Positions 43,628 through 51,773 of a stretch of DNA of 64,000 nt are shown piece after piece. The first letter of the stretch is position 1. Every line of letters starts with the position of its first letter. The notes under the pieces are model-generated. The model searched no databases. It was not told where the DNA came from and saw only the letters and a program-made list of their open reading frames with translations. Made by a program: the position numbers and the translations under genes. The DNA is from Thermococcus paralvinellae (GTDB taxonomy: Archaea > Methanobacteriota_B > Thermococci > Thermococcales > Thermococcaceae), in assembly GCF_000517445.1 (NCBI RefSeq), contig NZ_CP006965.1, forward strand, positions 558,001-622,000, written 5' to 3'.

Positions 43628-45673
43628 ATGAGAAAGCGATATGTCTTATTTTTGTTGATGATAATAGTGTTGAGCGTTATCCCCTCTGCAAGCGCTCAGG
43701 TGCTCGCTCTTGTAAAAAATCCACGCCCTCCAATTGTAATTGTAGGAAATCCATATCCAAAATTCTTCACAATCCATCCAAATAACTCTTATACAGTTTA
43801 CCTTTATGGCATTGATGATGTTAGTATTGCAAAAATTGGAATTTACTACAGAGTTAACAGAGGGGAATGGAAGTGGCTCTATGCTACAAGAGCCACGATA
43901 AACGAGAATGAGGCTATATACAATGAAATAACAAGCAAGTTCTTAACTCAAGATTTCGACTTCACTACTTTTTATGGAAAAGTCACACTACCCCCTCAGC
44001 CTGCGGGGACACTGGTTGAGTTCAAAGTAGTTGTTGAAGATGAGGAAGGCCATATAGTTGAGAGTCCTATAGGGTTCTACTTTGTCGCAAATCCCAATGG
44101 GAAAAAGATTCTCATTGTTGATCCCTCTTTGAAGTTCTGGGCAATGATAAAGAATCTCAAAGATTTAGAGATGATGGTTAATCTCTCGTCTGAAAGATAT
44201 GATTACAATATGAGTGATTATGAAAAGCTCATTTCCCTGCTTAAGCCATTTGTAAATCATTCAAGCTTTTTAGACTTTCATAACTGGCAGTATTTAGCTG
44301 AAGATTATAATATTGCAATAATACCTCCTGAGGAATTGTCAAGTGCTTTAGAAGATTTTAAGCCGGATGTGGTTATCCTATCCAATTTGTGGATGAGTGA
44401 GTGGGGCATTTCAAAAGAAAGCATGAGTAAGCTTTTGAAGTATTTGAGAGAAAACAACGCGGGGCTGATAGTTACCCATGGAACTCTTTACGACGGCATG
44501 GTGCTTGATGATAAGCCGATCTACCTAGGGCCAACTGCTCACATTGGAGGATTTGGGGCTTATGAAAATGGCAGCATAGCCACAGCCTTGGGACTGGAGT
44601 TGCTACCTTTTATTGAGGAGGTTAAGCTTAGTGCCATTGAATTTGGAAAGCCTTATTTGGTTGAGACACCATCAATTCTGCCATTTATACCCTCAACTGC
44701 TAAGCTGGGGATAAAGAATAAGGAAATTATCAAGAGTGCCTCACTTCTTGAATTTACAGACAGAACAAGAGCCGCTTTTGGATGGGAGTATCTGCTGCCT
44801 TCCGAAAGTCTGAAGTTTGCAAAGGGCAAGATCCGGAGTTTAAAGCTTGAGGTGAAAGATGATATTAAGGAGTTTGCTGAACTCCAAGAAGAACTTTTTG
44901 GGTATTCAAACTATTTCAGGAGTATATCTGCACTTGATTTCACACTGGTTGACAAAATAGTTAATTCAAAAATCTTGGACGACAAAATTGTTGTTCCTGT
45001 GGGATTTGAAACTCTCAGCTTAACCGCAACCCAAGATGTCATTGAAAGGGTTAGGCTGTTAAAGGCAATTAATCGTGACATAATCAACATAGCAGCCCTC
45101 TCAACTGATTACATGGGAGCAATAATCACTAGAGATCAAAAGCACAGAGGCGATGGGTTTAGGAGTGCATACATTTCGTTTGAAATTGAAGCGGGAGGAA
45201 AGAAAGAATTTGAGGTTTTGAAAGATTTGATTGAGTGGACCTCACAATTCAAGCCTATTCAGACGTTTGCCCCAATTGTACAGGCAGTTGTTCTTGCCAA
45301 TGACATTGATTGGAAAATAAAGGGAGAGAATCTTAAAGAACATTTGGAAAATCTTGGGGCGACAGTTGTCAGAGTAAAACCTGAAGAATTCGAGAAGTAC
45401 AAAGATTCAAAGCTTATAATAATCCTTGGAGGCCCGAAAGCATACGGTGGGGTAGGAGATTATGTAAAGCAAGCATTAAGCTCAGAAGAGCAGGAAAGGA
45501 TAATCAAAGGAGAGCAGGGAATATTCATTAAAAGAAATGTCTGGACAGAAAAGCAAATTGTAATAGTCCTTGCCGGAAAAGACAGGTATCAAACTGGAGA
45601 AAAAGTGACCAGATACATGAGTGGGGTAAATGAAAGATACATAGACCTTCTCGCAGAGTTCTTTGTTAGCTGA
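43628..45673 (+). CDS. Large secreted protein with S-layer-like C-terminal segment
   Basis: A 681-residue exported protein: signal peptide MRKRYVLFLLMIIVLSV with a probable cut after SASA. An Ig-like region (residues 30-150) is followed by a Rossmann-like middle (NGKKILIVDPSLKFW...FKPDVVILSNLW, LIVTHGTLYDG). The final ~90 residues (LIIILGGPKAYGG, IFIKRNVWTEKQIVIVLAG) resemble the C-terminal part of archaeal S-layer proteins. Sequons suggest glycosylation. The function is unknown. ATG at 43628 follows GGTGGTGAGA. It is divergent from the BtuC-like permease. Confidence 0.7.
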   Translation: MRKRYVLFLLMIIVLSVIPSASAQVLALVKNPRPPIVIVGNPYPKFFTIHPNNSYTVYLYGIDDVSIAKIGIYYRVNRGEWKWLYATRATINENEAIYNEITSKFLTQDFDFTTFYGKVTLPPQPAGTLVEFKVVVEDEEGHIVESPIGFYFVANPNGKKILIVDPSLKFWAMIKNLKDLEMMVNLSSERYDYNMSDYEKLISLLKPFVNHSSFLDFHNWQYLAEDYNIAIIPPEELSSALEDFKPDVVILSNLWMSEWGISKESMSKLLKYLRENNAGLIVTHGTLYDGMVLDDKPIYLGPTAHIGGFGAYENGSIATALGLELLPFIEEVKLSAIEFGKPYLVETPSILPFIPSTAKLGIKNKEIIKSASLLEFTDRTRAAFGWEYLLPSESLKFAKGKIRSLKLEVKDDIKEFAELQEELFGYSNYFRSISALDFTLVDKIVNSKILDDKIVVPVGFETLSLTATQDVIERVRLLKAINRDIINIAALSTDYMGAIITRDQKHRGDGFRSAYISFEIEAGGKKEFEVLKDLIEWTSQFKPIQTFAPIVQAVVLANDIDWKIKGENLKEHLENLGATVVRVKPEEFEKYKDSKLIIILGGPKAYGGVGDYVKQALSSEEQERIIKGEQGIFIKRNVWTEKQIVIVLAGKDRYQTGEKVTRYMSGVNERYIDLLAEFFVS

Positions 45674-45712
45674 ATATTTTTTCATTATTTTCTGTTTCTC
45701 TTTTTAGTCTTC
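45674..45712 (+). terminator. Oligo-T terminator
   Basis: Runs of T (ATATTTTTTCATTATTTTC, TCTCTTTTTAG) directly follow the stop codon of the large secreted protein. No stem is seen. Confidence 0.5.
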
Positions 45713-45721
45713 CACTTCTGA

Positions 45722-45859
45722 AGAGGCAACATAGAAGAACTTGATAAAGCTGGTGTAGTAAGGTCTCGTTTTATAAACAGCCTCTTAAGGTGGGCTCTTT
45801 TTGGAGAAGAGCCTTCTAGAATAGTGAAGTTGCTTGTAAAACAGCAGATAGAAGGTTTT
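45722..45859 (+). pseudogene. Relic int(N) of an older SSV-type integrase
   Basis: An open frame without a start codon reads straight into the tRNA-Glu-derived repeat, which is how int(N) pieces of SSV-type integrases sit. It encodes GNIEELDKAGVVRSRFINSL then LRWALFGEEPSRIVKLLVKQ. The first part has a ribbon-helix-helix look (helix, turn, R-S-x-F helix), like the N-terminus of the element's own int(N) at 55561. The sequence is unrelated in detail and enters the repeat in another frame. A stop codon (45719-45721) cuts it upstream. Confidence 0.5.
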
Positions 45860-45903
45860 TGGTGCCCCGGCCGGGATTTGAACCCGGGGCGCGGGCTCGA
45901 AAG
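45860..45903. repeat. Left attachment repeat (tRNA-Glu 3' fragment)
   Basis: Forty-four bases identical to 55757-55800. It contains the T-arm, acceptor 3' strand and CCA of tRNA-Glu but no 5' half, so it is not a working tRNA. The base after the repeat differs on the two sides (C here, G at the right). Confidence 0.95.
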
Positions 45904-46797
45904 CGGTTTTTGGAGAATTTAGAGAGTTTGTCATCGGCTATTGAGCTAATAGACCCAGCAGAAGGCTTGTTCCCCTCTACAAACCCTCTATCATCTCAGG
46001 GATGGGTGAGAAACTCAAAGAAATTCCAGCGATACTTGAGGTCGAAAGTCACTGAAGAGACAGTGCAGCAATATATGAGTGGGCTCACAAGATTTTTTGC
46101 CAAATACAAAAAGATTGAAGGATCTCTTGATCTAAAAGAGAAAATTAGCGATGCTACAAAACCAACCCAATTAGCAATGCGTAACTACATTCACTTTTTG
46201 TATTATGACAAACAGATAACAAGACTAGAGAGAGATGAACTACTTGAAGTCATTAAAATTAAAAAGACAGGAATTAGGACAATATTCATTTCAGATGATG
46301 ACATTATCGAAGCATTTAAAGTTATTACAACTCGTCGGGCAGAGAAATACAGACCAATATTTTTGCTAACACTATATAGTGGTGCTAGACTACGTACGAT
46401 CATTAGGGCAGTAAACAATTTTGACGTCACAAAAATAGTGAAAATAGACAATGAACTGGGGAGATACGAAATAAATAACATTAACTCTAACAAAAAAGAA
46501 TTCTACATTTATGCACCAATTGAATTGTTTTTAGAAGCATCAAAATATCAATATGATTACAAACTCGCAAGAAAGAGGATAACGTATGGAAATGTTTCCG
46601 CAAATACCTTGAGAAAATACTTCTATACAAAAGCAACAGAGTTAGGGATTCCTGAGGGAGTAATAGACTTCATACAATCACGATCCACAAAATCAGTAGG
46701 GGTACTGCATTATCTCGACAAAGTAAAACTCGCGGACAAATATTACCCAAAAATTTTTAATGCAATCAGAGAAGTGCTTCGCGAAGCAAAAAAGTAG
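45904..46797 (+). CDS. Int(C), catalytic part of split SSV-type tyrosine integrase
   Basis: The coding frame continues from the repeat (VPRPGFEPG...) with 297 residues. An alpha-helical core-binding region (EETVQQYMSGLTRFFAKY) is followed by the catalytic domain: the first Arg is in LYSGARLRTI, a Lys-rich beta segment follows, then VSANTLRKYFYTK, FIQSRSTKSVGVLHYLD, and the nucleophile is most likely in DKYYPKI near the C-terminus. The fragment has no start of its own apart from a fortuitous TTG at the repeat. The complete enzyme exists only in the excised circle. Confidence 0.88.
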   Translation, partial: RFLENLESLSSAIELIDPAEGLFPSTNPLSSQGWVRNSKKFQRYLRSKVTEETVQQYMSGLTRFFAKYKKIEGSLDLKEKISDATKPTQLAMRNYIHFLYYDKQITRLERDELLEVIKIKKTGIRTIFISDDDIIEAFKVITTRRAEKYRPIFLLTLYSGARLRTIIRAVNNFDVTKIVKIDNELGRYEINNINSNKKEFYIYAPIELFLEASKYQYDYKLARKRITYGNVSANTLRKYFYTKATELGIPEGVIDFIQSRSTKSVGVLHYLDKVKLADKYYPKIFNAIREVLREAKK

Positions 46798-46813
46798 CAA
46801 TACCTCTTTCCAG

Positions 46814-47746
46814 TTATTTTTCACTAATTTTCGATCCAATTGCATTAATCTGCTTGGACAGTTTTTCCAAAAACTTTTTGAAATCTTCGGCATTAAACGG
46901 AATATTTAGCAAAAATAGCTCTTCTCCTGTTGCAGTAGCTTCAAGGAATGAAATTGACTGTATAATCTTTTGAAAGTTAATAGAGTACCTTTCAAATTTT
47001 AGTGCAAATCGAAGCTTTTGAGTTATCTCCCCAATATAATCTTCGATGCTCAGACCTGCTTCTTTTTCGAGATAGTACAAATCGTAAATGTCTCTAAATT
47101 TCACCTTCTTTCGAGTTAAAAGTGCTCTAACTTTTTCTGTTAGAATCTCCCGCAGATCATATGCAGAAACAGGGACATCAGAGTAATCCTCAAGGAATTC
47201 TGAGAAATATGCCTTCTCCTCCTCACTCACTTGAACATCTGAAAGCAGGGATTTAGCACTAACATTTTTGGGCCCAAAAAGGAGCGTTTCTACGAAGTTA
47301 ACTTGAATCTTTATCATCTCACGCATGAGTCCTTCAGGATAATACAGCTTGAAAGTAATCATTCTAGATCCTCCGCCAAATTCTACATAATTCCTATCCC
47401 CCAAATCTGCTTTAAATTCTAGATCCCTTTTACTGGCAATGCTCTCAATTAGCTCTGCAAGTTTTATAGCTTCAGCTTTGAGTTCCCTTTCTCGGCTTCG
47501 TCTTGAAAGCTCTATCCATGTTTGAGGATTTCTACTTGTAAAGTCCAAATCAACACTGAAGCGATAGTAACCGAGATAACATTTAATCAAGCATGTCCCT
47601 CCTTTGAAGAGATAGTTGGTAGAAAAGTACTCATTTGAGTATAATTCTCTCAAAATGGAATGCAGAATGATGTCTTTTCGTATGAGATTTCCCTTTTTAA
47701 TTCCTGTTTTTTGGATTATAAACTCAACAAATTCCCTCTCGTTCAT
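46814..47746 (-). CDS. AbiEii-family nucleotidyltransferase toxin
   Basis: A 310-residue protein with the DNA polymerase beta-like motif LFKGGTCLIK followed by RFSVDLDF near residue 69. That is the GG-S/T...D-x-D active site of type IV toxin AbiEii. The C-terminal half is helical with LTEKVRALLTRKKVKFRDIYDL, a family landmark. AbiEii toxins are reported to act as (GTP-preferring) nucleotidyltransferases on tRNA or related targets. Its start overlaps the antitoxin gene by 23 bp and has GGGAGGTTTTAAAGC upstream. Confidence 0.85.
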   Translation of the reverse strand: MNEREFVEFIIQKTGIKKGNLIRKDIILHSILRELYSNEYFSTNYLFKGGTCLIKCYLGYYRFSVDLDFTSRNPQTWIELSRRSRERELKAEAIKLAELIESIASKRDLEFKADLGDRNYVEFGGGSRMITFKLYYPEGLMREMIKIQVNFVETLLFGPKNVSAKSLLSDVQVSEEEKAYFSEFLEDYSDVPVSAYDLREILTEKVRALLTRKKVKFRDIYDLYYLEKEAGLSIEDYIGEITQKLRFALKFERYSINFQKIIQSISFLEATATGEELFLLNIPFNAEDFKKFLEKLSKQINAIGSKISEK

Positions 47747-48365
47747 GCTTTAAAACCTCCCTCTGTACACTTTTTGGGTATTTCTCTATGTAGCTACATA
47801 AAATAGCCCAGTTAATCTTGTCTCCGTATTCTACTAAAATCTCCTCTGCATGTGGTTTGAGCCGTTTGTTGTACCTTGAGAGGTATATGAAGTCTAGGAT
47901 TGTTTTTTCAGGATCTGAAAACTTTATTTCGTCACTTTTGATTATTCCAAAAGTGGCTAAAGCTGGTTTTATTTTTACAAATTTGACATTCTCTCCAAGA
48001 ATTTTAACTGTTTTTGATCGGATTACTTTGTCATTGAGGATGAATATCATGTTGAAATATTCGTGAGTCATGCCATTGAGCCTCAAGGCTGTAAATAGCC
48101 CATAGTACCATATCAAATTGAGCTTGTTGAGCCCTTTTGCAATTACTCTAAATACATCAGGAGCCCGTTTTAATCCAATTTCTTCAATCGTTTTAACGTA
48201 ATATACCCCTCTGAGAACTCTAATTATATAGCCTCGGGATAGCAGGTAATTGACAAAATAATTAATGTCAATATTAAACCTCTCACTAACCTCTTTCAGC
48301 TCATCTTTTGTAACGGCACTACCTCCAAATCTTGAGATTATGTACCTAATTGCGAGTCGTCTCAT
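47724..48365 (-). CDS. AbiEi-family antitoxin / transcriptional regulator
   Basis: A 213-residue protein. An N-terminal winged helix (AIRYIISRFGGSAVTKDELKE, then YLLSRGYIIRVLRGVYYV) is followed by the AbiEi C-terminal domain (NLIWYYGLFTALRLNG; FSDPEKTILDFIYL). AbiEi antitoxins both neutralise the toxin and repress their own promoter. The start has no ribosome site, and the TATA is about 25 bp upstream, so the message is leaderless. A pair of inverted repeats flanks that TATA. Confidence 0.82.
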   Translation of the reverse strand: MRRLAIRYIISRFGGSAVTKDELKEVSERFNIDINYFVNYLLSRGYIIRVLRGVYYVKTIEEIGLKRAPDVFRVIAKGLNKLNLIWYYGLFTALRLNGMTHEYFNMIFILNDKVIRSKTVKILGENVKFVKIKPALATFGIIKSDEIKFSDPEKTILDFIYLSRYNKRLKPHAEEILVEYGDKINWAILCSYIEKYPKSVQREVLKHEREGIC

Positions 48366-48373
48366 GTTTCAAG

Positions 48374-48414
48374 TTGTTGAACAATCATATAAAAAATTAT
48401 TGGTTGTTCAACAA
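48374..48414. promoter_or_regulatory. Twin-repeat operator around the abiE promoter
   Basis: TTGTTGAACAA (48374-48384) and its exact reverse complement TTGTTCAACAA (48404-48414) are separated by 19 bp that contain the minus-strand TATA (TTTTATATG, about 48388-48396). Each arm is itself nearly palindromic. This matches the known use of inverted repeats by AbiEi repressors. Confidence 0.8.
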
Positions 48415-48843
48415 AACATGGATTGATTACTATATAAAGTTTAAACAATGGGAATAATATCTAAAAACAACAACCTCAAACTCTAAACTGCGAGAAGTGA
48501 AGTACAGCCTCTGTGTCCTGTTTGTTGTGTCTTTTTAATAAAAACATAAAACATATAGTTTTAAAACCTTGAATTATCGAATCATATAATAAACAAGAAC
48601 CGTAAAAAATAAATATTTCTACACATATCATAGCATATCGATAGAAATTTTATGATGCTTGAGGTGTATCCCTATGACAAAAGACTCAATAATTCAAGAA
48701 CAAGAATATAGGAAAGTTTGGAGCTCCCATTGGAGGCGGGAAGATGACTAATCTGACATTGTTCTATAATGCTGATGTGCTAGGGGATAGAACTCCAAGA
48801 GCTTTGTCATTATCTAATAGTATTGAAGACAAAGGGAGGGAGT
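48415..48843. other. AT-rich gene-poor spacer
   Basis: About 430 bp with low coding content. It has plus-strand TATA-like boxes (CTATATAAAG, about 48429-48438). A small ORF with a good ribosome site (48674-48751) lies near its right end. A second one (48744-48878, GGAGGCGGG upstream) runs into the DUF835 gene in another frame and is less convincing. No repeats or RNA genes were recognised. Confidence 0.5.
48674..48751 (+). CDS. Possible 25-residue peptide ORF
   Basis: MTKDSIIQEQEYRKVW followed by SSHWRREDD; GAGGTG is seven bases before the ATG. Too short to classify; could be a leader peptide for the downstream DUF835 gene or chance. Confidence 0.3.
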   Translation: MTKDSIIQEQEYRKVWSSHWRREDD

Positions 48844-49644
48844 ATGCAGGGAGTTGTTCAAATTCTTGGAGTTATTGAGCATTTCTTGTTAACAATTGCT
48901 CTTTTTGCTACTCTGTACATTTTCTATATTTCCATGAAAAATGAGCGGACTAGGGAATTTTACTTGATTCTAGTGGCAATATTGTCAATTTTTACAAGTA
49001 TTGTCAGTGAAGTTTTATTGACTCTTTTCAATTCAATATCTTCAGCTATGAGAATCATCGTGGAAGGAAATGCTATTCTGGCATCACTTTTGTTATTAAT
49101 TAGTCTTCTAAAAATAAAACAAAAATGCACCATAATTAAATTTGAATTTCCAGCTATAACTCTTGGGGGGAAAGAGATCAATATTACTCCGGGTTTGTTG
49201 TTGTTAGAGGCGAATGAGAATAATGCAGTGCTTGTTTGTAAATTGTCCAAAGACAGGAAAAGTTTGATTATTAGTAGGAGGAGAGAAGGTTATTGGAAGT
49301 CTCTAGGGTGTAATGCCCTAGTGATTTGGCTGAGCAAAATTGAGAATGTTAGAAATGTCGTCAATCCTAGAAATCTAGAGTATTTGAACCATCTCATTGT
49401 TCAGTTCATGAAAGAAGAGGGAGAGAAGTTCGTCTTTTTGGATGGGCTTGAGTACTTGATTCTTGAAAATGGTTTTGAAAGAGTTTTCAAATTTTTGACA
49501 ACACTAAAAGACTATTCGCTCCTCAACAACACCATGATTGTAATAGAGGTTAGTTCAGATACTCTAGATAAAAAAGAAGTAGCATTATTAACTAGAGAGT
49601 TTCATAGACTTCATGAAAATATACAGCAAAAAAGAGGAGCATAA
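48844..49644 (+). CDS. Membrane-anchored DUF835 protein
   Basis: A 266-residue protein with three hydrophobic helices at residues 8-30, 36-60 and 66-87, then a cytosolic domain of about 165 residues. The domain shows ITPGLLLLEANENNAV and FVFLDGLEYLILENGFERVF, the marks of DUF835. This Thermococcales family resembles a KaiC/RecA-like core without a working P-loop. It may be a membrane sensor or scaffold. GGGAGGGAGT precedes the ATG at 48844; the upstream TTG reading is weaker. Confidence 0.72.
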   Translation: MQGVVQILGVIEHFLLTIALFATLYIFYISMKNERTREFYLILVAILSIFTSIVSEVLLTLFNSISSAMRIIVEGNAILASLLLLISLLKIKQKCTIIKFEFPAITLGGKEINITPGLLLLEANENNAVLVCKLSKDRKSLIISRRREGYWKSLGCNALVIWLSKIENVRNVVNPRNLEYLNHLIVQFMKEEGEKFVFLDGLEYLILENGFERVFKFLTTLKDYSLLNNTMIVIEVSSDTLDKKEVALLTREFHRLHENIQQKRGA

Positions 49645-49678
49645 AAACACAATACTAAAAAGCTATTTACGATGAGTA

Positions 49679-50365
49679 TCATCTTGCCAAGTATTCTTGA
49701 AGTTCTTGGGCTTTAACTTTAATTTCCCGTCCATACTCACTAAAGTCTACAGATTTGGTGATTCTGAGTGTTATCTCTCCTTCTTTGAGTTCAACGTCAA
49801 AAACTCTACTTGCAATTTCTGTCCATTCTAAAACTGTTTTTTTGTCCAATAGGGAAGTATTCAAGAATATGACCCCAGTCGTATTTTTATCGCCTAAAAA
49901 CGGGCGAACTACCATTCCAAAAAAGTTCCCAGTTTCAAGAGGGTTCCTCTCATACAGCTTTAGCAATTTTTCAGTACCTATGACTATTCTCATAACATAA
50001 CCTTTCTCTTCTTGGATTTTTCTGAAGGTTTCAATGTAATGTTGCCTCCAAATTGGAAGGTCTTCTTCTAGATCAACTCTCCTGATAATATTCCCTGTAT
50101 GTAGAACACCGCCAAGTTTTATTACTTGAGCCTCATCAATAATACTTGTGTCTATCCCCACAAGTTCCAGATGAGCTTTAAAGACATGAAGCTGGTCTAC
50201 TGCATCAATTATTACGAATGGAATGTTGCTTTGTTTTAGATATTTCAGGAAAATGTAGAAAATTAGATGTATTGGCTCATTTGAAGTATATTCAACAAGG
50301 AGTATCTCTCCTCTCTGGATGGTTTTTGCATAGTCAAATATTGAAGACTCAAATCTCTCACTCAT
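49679..50365 (-). CDS. DUF257-family protein
   Basis: A 228-residue soluble protein matching the Pyrococcus/Thermococcus family DUF257. GEILLVEYTSNEPIHLIF stands where a RecA-like P-loop would be but lacks GKT; then FVIIDAVDQLHVF and TTGVIFLNTSLLD follow. It is likely a degenerate RecA-like fold with an unknown role. It converges on the DUF835 gene, another P-loop-lacking family, 34 bp away. GGTGGTGACTCT precedes the ATG. Confidence 0.75.
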   Translation of the reverse strand: MSERFESSIFDYAKTIQRGEILLVEYTSNEPIHLIFYIFLKYLKQSNIPFVIIDAVDQLHVFKAHLELVGIDTSIIDEAQVIKLGGVLHTGNIIRRVDLEEDLPIWRQHYIETFRKIQEEKGYVMRIVIGTEKLLKLYERNPLETGNFFGMVVRPFLGDKNTTGVIFLNTSLLDKKTVLEWTEIASRVFDVELKEGEITLRITKSVDFSEYGREIKVKAQELQEYLAR

Positions 50366-50462
50366 AGAGTCACCACCTCTCGCTGGGGTTTAGCCTTTTG
50401 AAAAAATTAGTTGCTTGATGTTAAAAAAAGTTTTTAGAAAAGTTTTTCAGGATTCTGAAATT

Positions 50463-50646
50463 TGTGCAATTTTTAAAAGATATATCAGTTTTCTTGATAT
50501 AATCATTTGGTTTTAATTTTGGGATAATGTTATTCCTGTGCAATTTTGCTTGCACAGCACACACATGCAATATATCAAAAAATTTGATATTTAGGAGACA
50601 CATTCGCAAACCACAACTCAAACCCCATATCAAAAAATTTATAAAC
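50463..50646. repeat. Cluster of inverted and direct repeats, possible origin or operator
   Basis: Within 185 bp of non-coding AT-rich DNA: TATATCA/TGATATA (50481-50487 and 50495-50501), CTGTGCAA/TTGCACAG (50536-50543 and 50550-50557), ATATCAAA-AAA-TTTGATAT (50572-50590), and a further copy ATATCAAAAAATTT (50627-50640). TGTGCAATTTT occurs twice (50463-50473 and 50537-50547). The next gene's TATA (AATTTATAAAC) abuts the last copy. This could be the element's replication origin or a multi-site operator. Confidence 0.6.
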
Positions 50647-50718
50647 AGTTTTGACATTATTAATATTGCGTGAGGCGCACTCAATAAAGTACTTCTCAAA
50701 ACACCCGAAGGTGGGTGT

Positions 50719-51288
50719 ATGCTCGGAACAAAAATGAAAAATTCTAAATCTAAAAAGAAAATATGGAAGCCCCGCGCAGCTATATATTTTGATAGAAACT
50801 ACACCCCAAACACTTTCGAAGATATTTTAGAACAAATCTTTCCAAACCACAAAAGAAGACAAGCTATAGCATTGTTCCTAATAAACAAACTCAAAAAAAC
50901 TCCAATTCCAGCAGAAGAATGGATTTTAACAGAATGTGAGTATCTAATTTGGGAAGCAGATAATATACCATACAGCACAATAAACAAAGAGAAAGCAGAA
51001 GAACTCTTTGAGTATGCCCAAGATGTTTATAACGACCTTGAAATCAGCAACACCAAAAGAAATAAACTCATCATGGCGAAAGCAGAAGAGCTGGATTTAA
51101 ACCTCTCTGGAATAAACACACAATTTTGGATAGTCAAGAGAGTTCTAAATGATTTGAGAATAATTTACAAGAAAGATAGAGTGTACTATTTGAGTAAAAA
51201 GGGTTTTTCCAAACTCCTCAAAAGAATAGCCGACATTACAGAGGATTATTTGCTCGACATTGAGGAGGAGTACGAGGAGGAGTTTTGA
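50719..51288 (+). CDS. Unknown helical protein, possible DNA-binding (element operon gene 1)
   Basis: A 189-residue protein, basic at the N-terminus (KMKNSKSKKKIWKPR) and acidic at the end. The C-terminal third (FWIVKRVLNDLRIIYKK, then RVYYLSKKGFSKLL) reads like a winged helix with its wing. It follows the repeat cluster and leads the operon, so a replication or repressor role is likely but not shown. GAAGGTGGGTGT precedes the ATG. Its stop overlaps the PrsW gene start (TGATG). Confidence 0.6.
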   Translation: MLGTKMKNSKSKKKIWKPRAAIYFDRNYTPNTFEDILEQIFPNHKRRQAIALFLINKLKKTPIPAEEWILTECEYLIWEADNIPYSTINKEKAEELFEYAQDVYNDLEISNTKRNKLIMAKAEELDLNLSGINTQFWIVKRVLNDLRIIYKKDRVYYLSKKGFSKLLKRIADITEDYLLDIEEEYEEEF

Positions 51289-51773
51289 TGAGTACTGCTA
51301 TAGTGCTCGAATCTAAAAATCGAAACAATTTTGATTTTGTCATGCTATTCCACATGCTAATAATATTTGGAGTATTTATTGACCCAAAGATCGCTGCAGC
51401 TATAAACACGAGAGTACTAATGCATTTTGGCGAACTAGTGGTCGGAATTACTGCAGGATTCGTCGAGGAGTTTTTAAAAATTTTTAGTGCTTTATTGCTC
51501 TATTACATGTTCAAAAACTCGATAAACGCCCCAGCAGTGCTTTATGGTATTGCAATTGCTTCACTATTCGCTATGTATGAAGGCCTAATGGTATACTATA
51601 ATACGTTTGACACACTCACTTTGAGAATAATAACGCACACTCTCTATACGGGTGTCTATTTTGAAATCGTACACTCAAGAAATAAACACCCTCTCATGGG
51701 GTATCTAGCAAGCGCATTGCTGCATGCCCTCTACAACACGAGAGCCTATCTAATAACAGTGGGGGGAACTTGA
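51288..51773 (+). CDS. PrsW-family intramembrane protease
   Basis: A 161-residue protein with about five membrane helices. Four PrsW motifs occur in order: GFVEEFLK (Glu60, Glu61, Lys64), LYGIAIASLFAMYEG (Glu98), RIITHTLY (His117) and ASALLHALYN (His146, Asn150). In Bacillus the matching protein cuts the anti-sigma factor RsiW in the membrane. All predicted active-site residues are here, so activity is likely. GGAGGAGTTTTG precedes the ATG. It directly precedes a degenerate relative in the same operon. Confidence 0.82.
   Translation: MSTAIVLESKNRNNFDFVMLFHMLIIFGVFIDPKIAAAINTRVLMHFGELVVGITAGFVEEFLKIFSALLLYYMFKNSINAPAVLYGIAIASLFAMYEGLMVYYNTFDTLTLRIITHTLYTGVYFEIVHSRNKHPLMGYLASALLHALYNTRAYLITVGGT

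Noticed and set aside
45803-45824. Hairpin GGCTCTT/AAGAGCC as a terminator
   Set aside because: It lies in the int(N) relic coding frame and is not followed by a T run; archaeal terminators do not need stems.
45859-45903. TTG at the left repeat as a true integrase start
   Set aside because: The frame is the continuation of int(N) across the att site; the first 15 residues come from the tRNA gene and have no ribosome site.
45860-45903. Second tRNA-Glu gene
   Set aside because: Only the 3' half is present; the 5' acceptor strand and D arm are missing.
48744-48878. Forty-four-codon frame with a strong GGAGG site
   Set aside because: Its last third is only the shifted frame of the DUF835 protein, so coding is unlikely, though the ribosome site is real.
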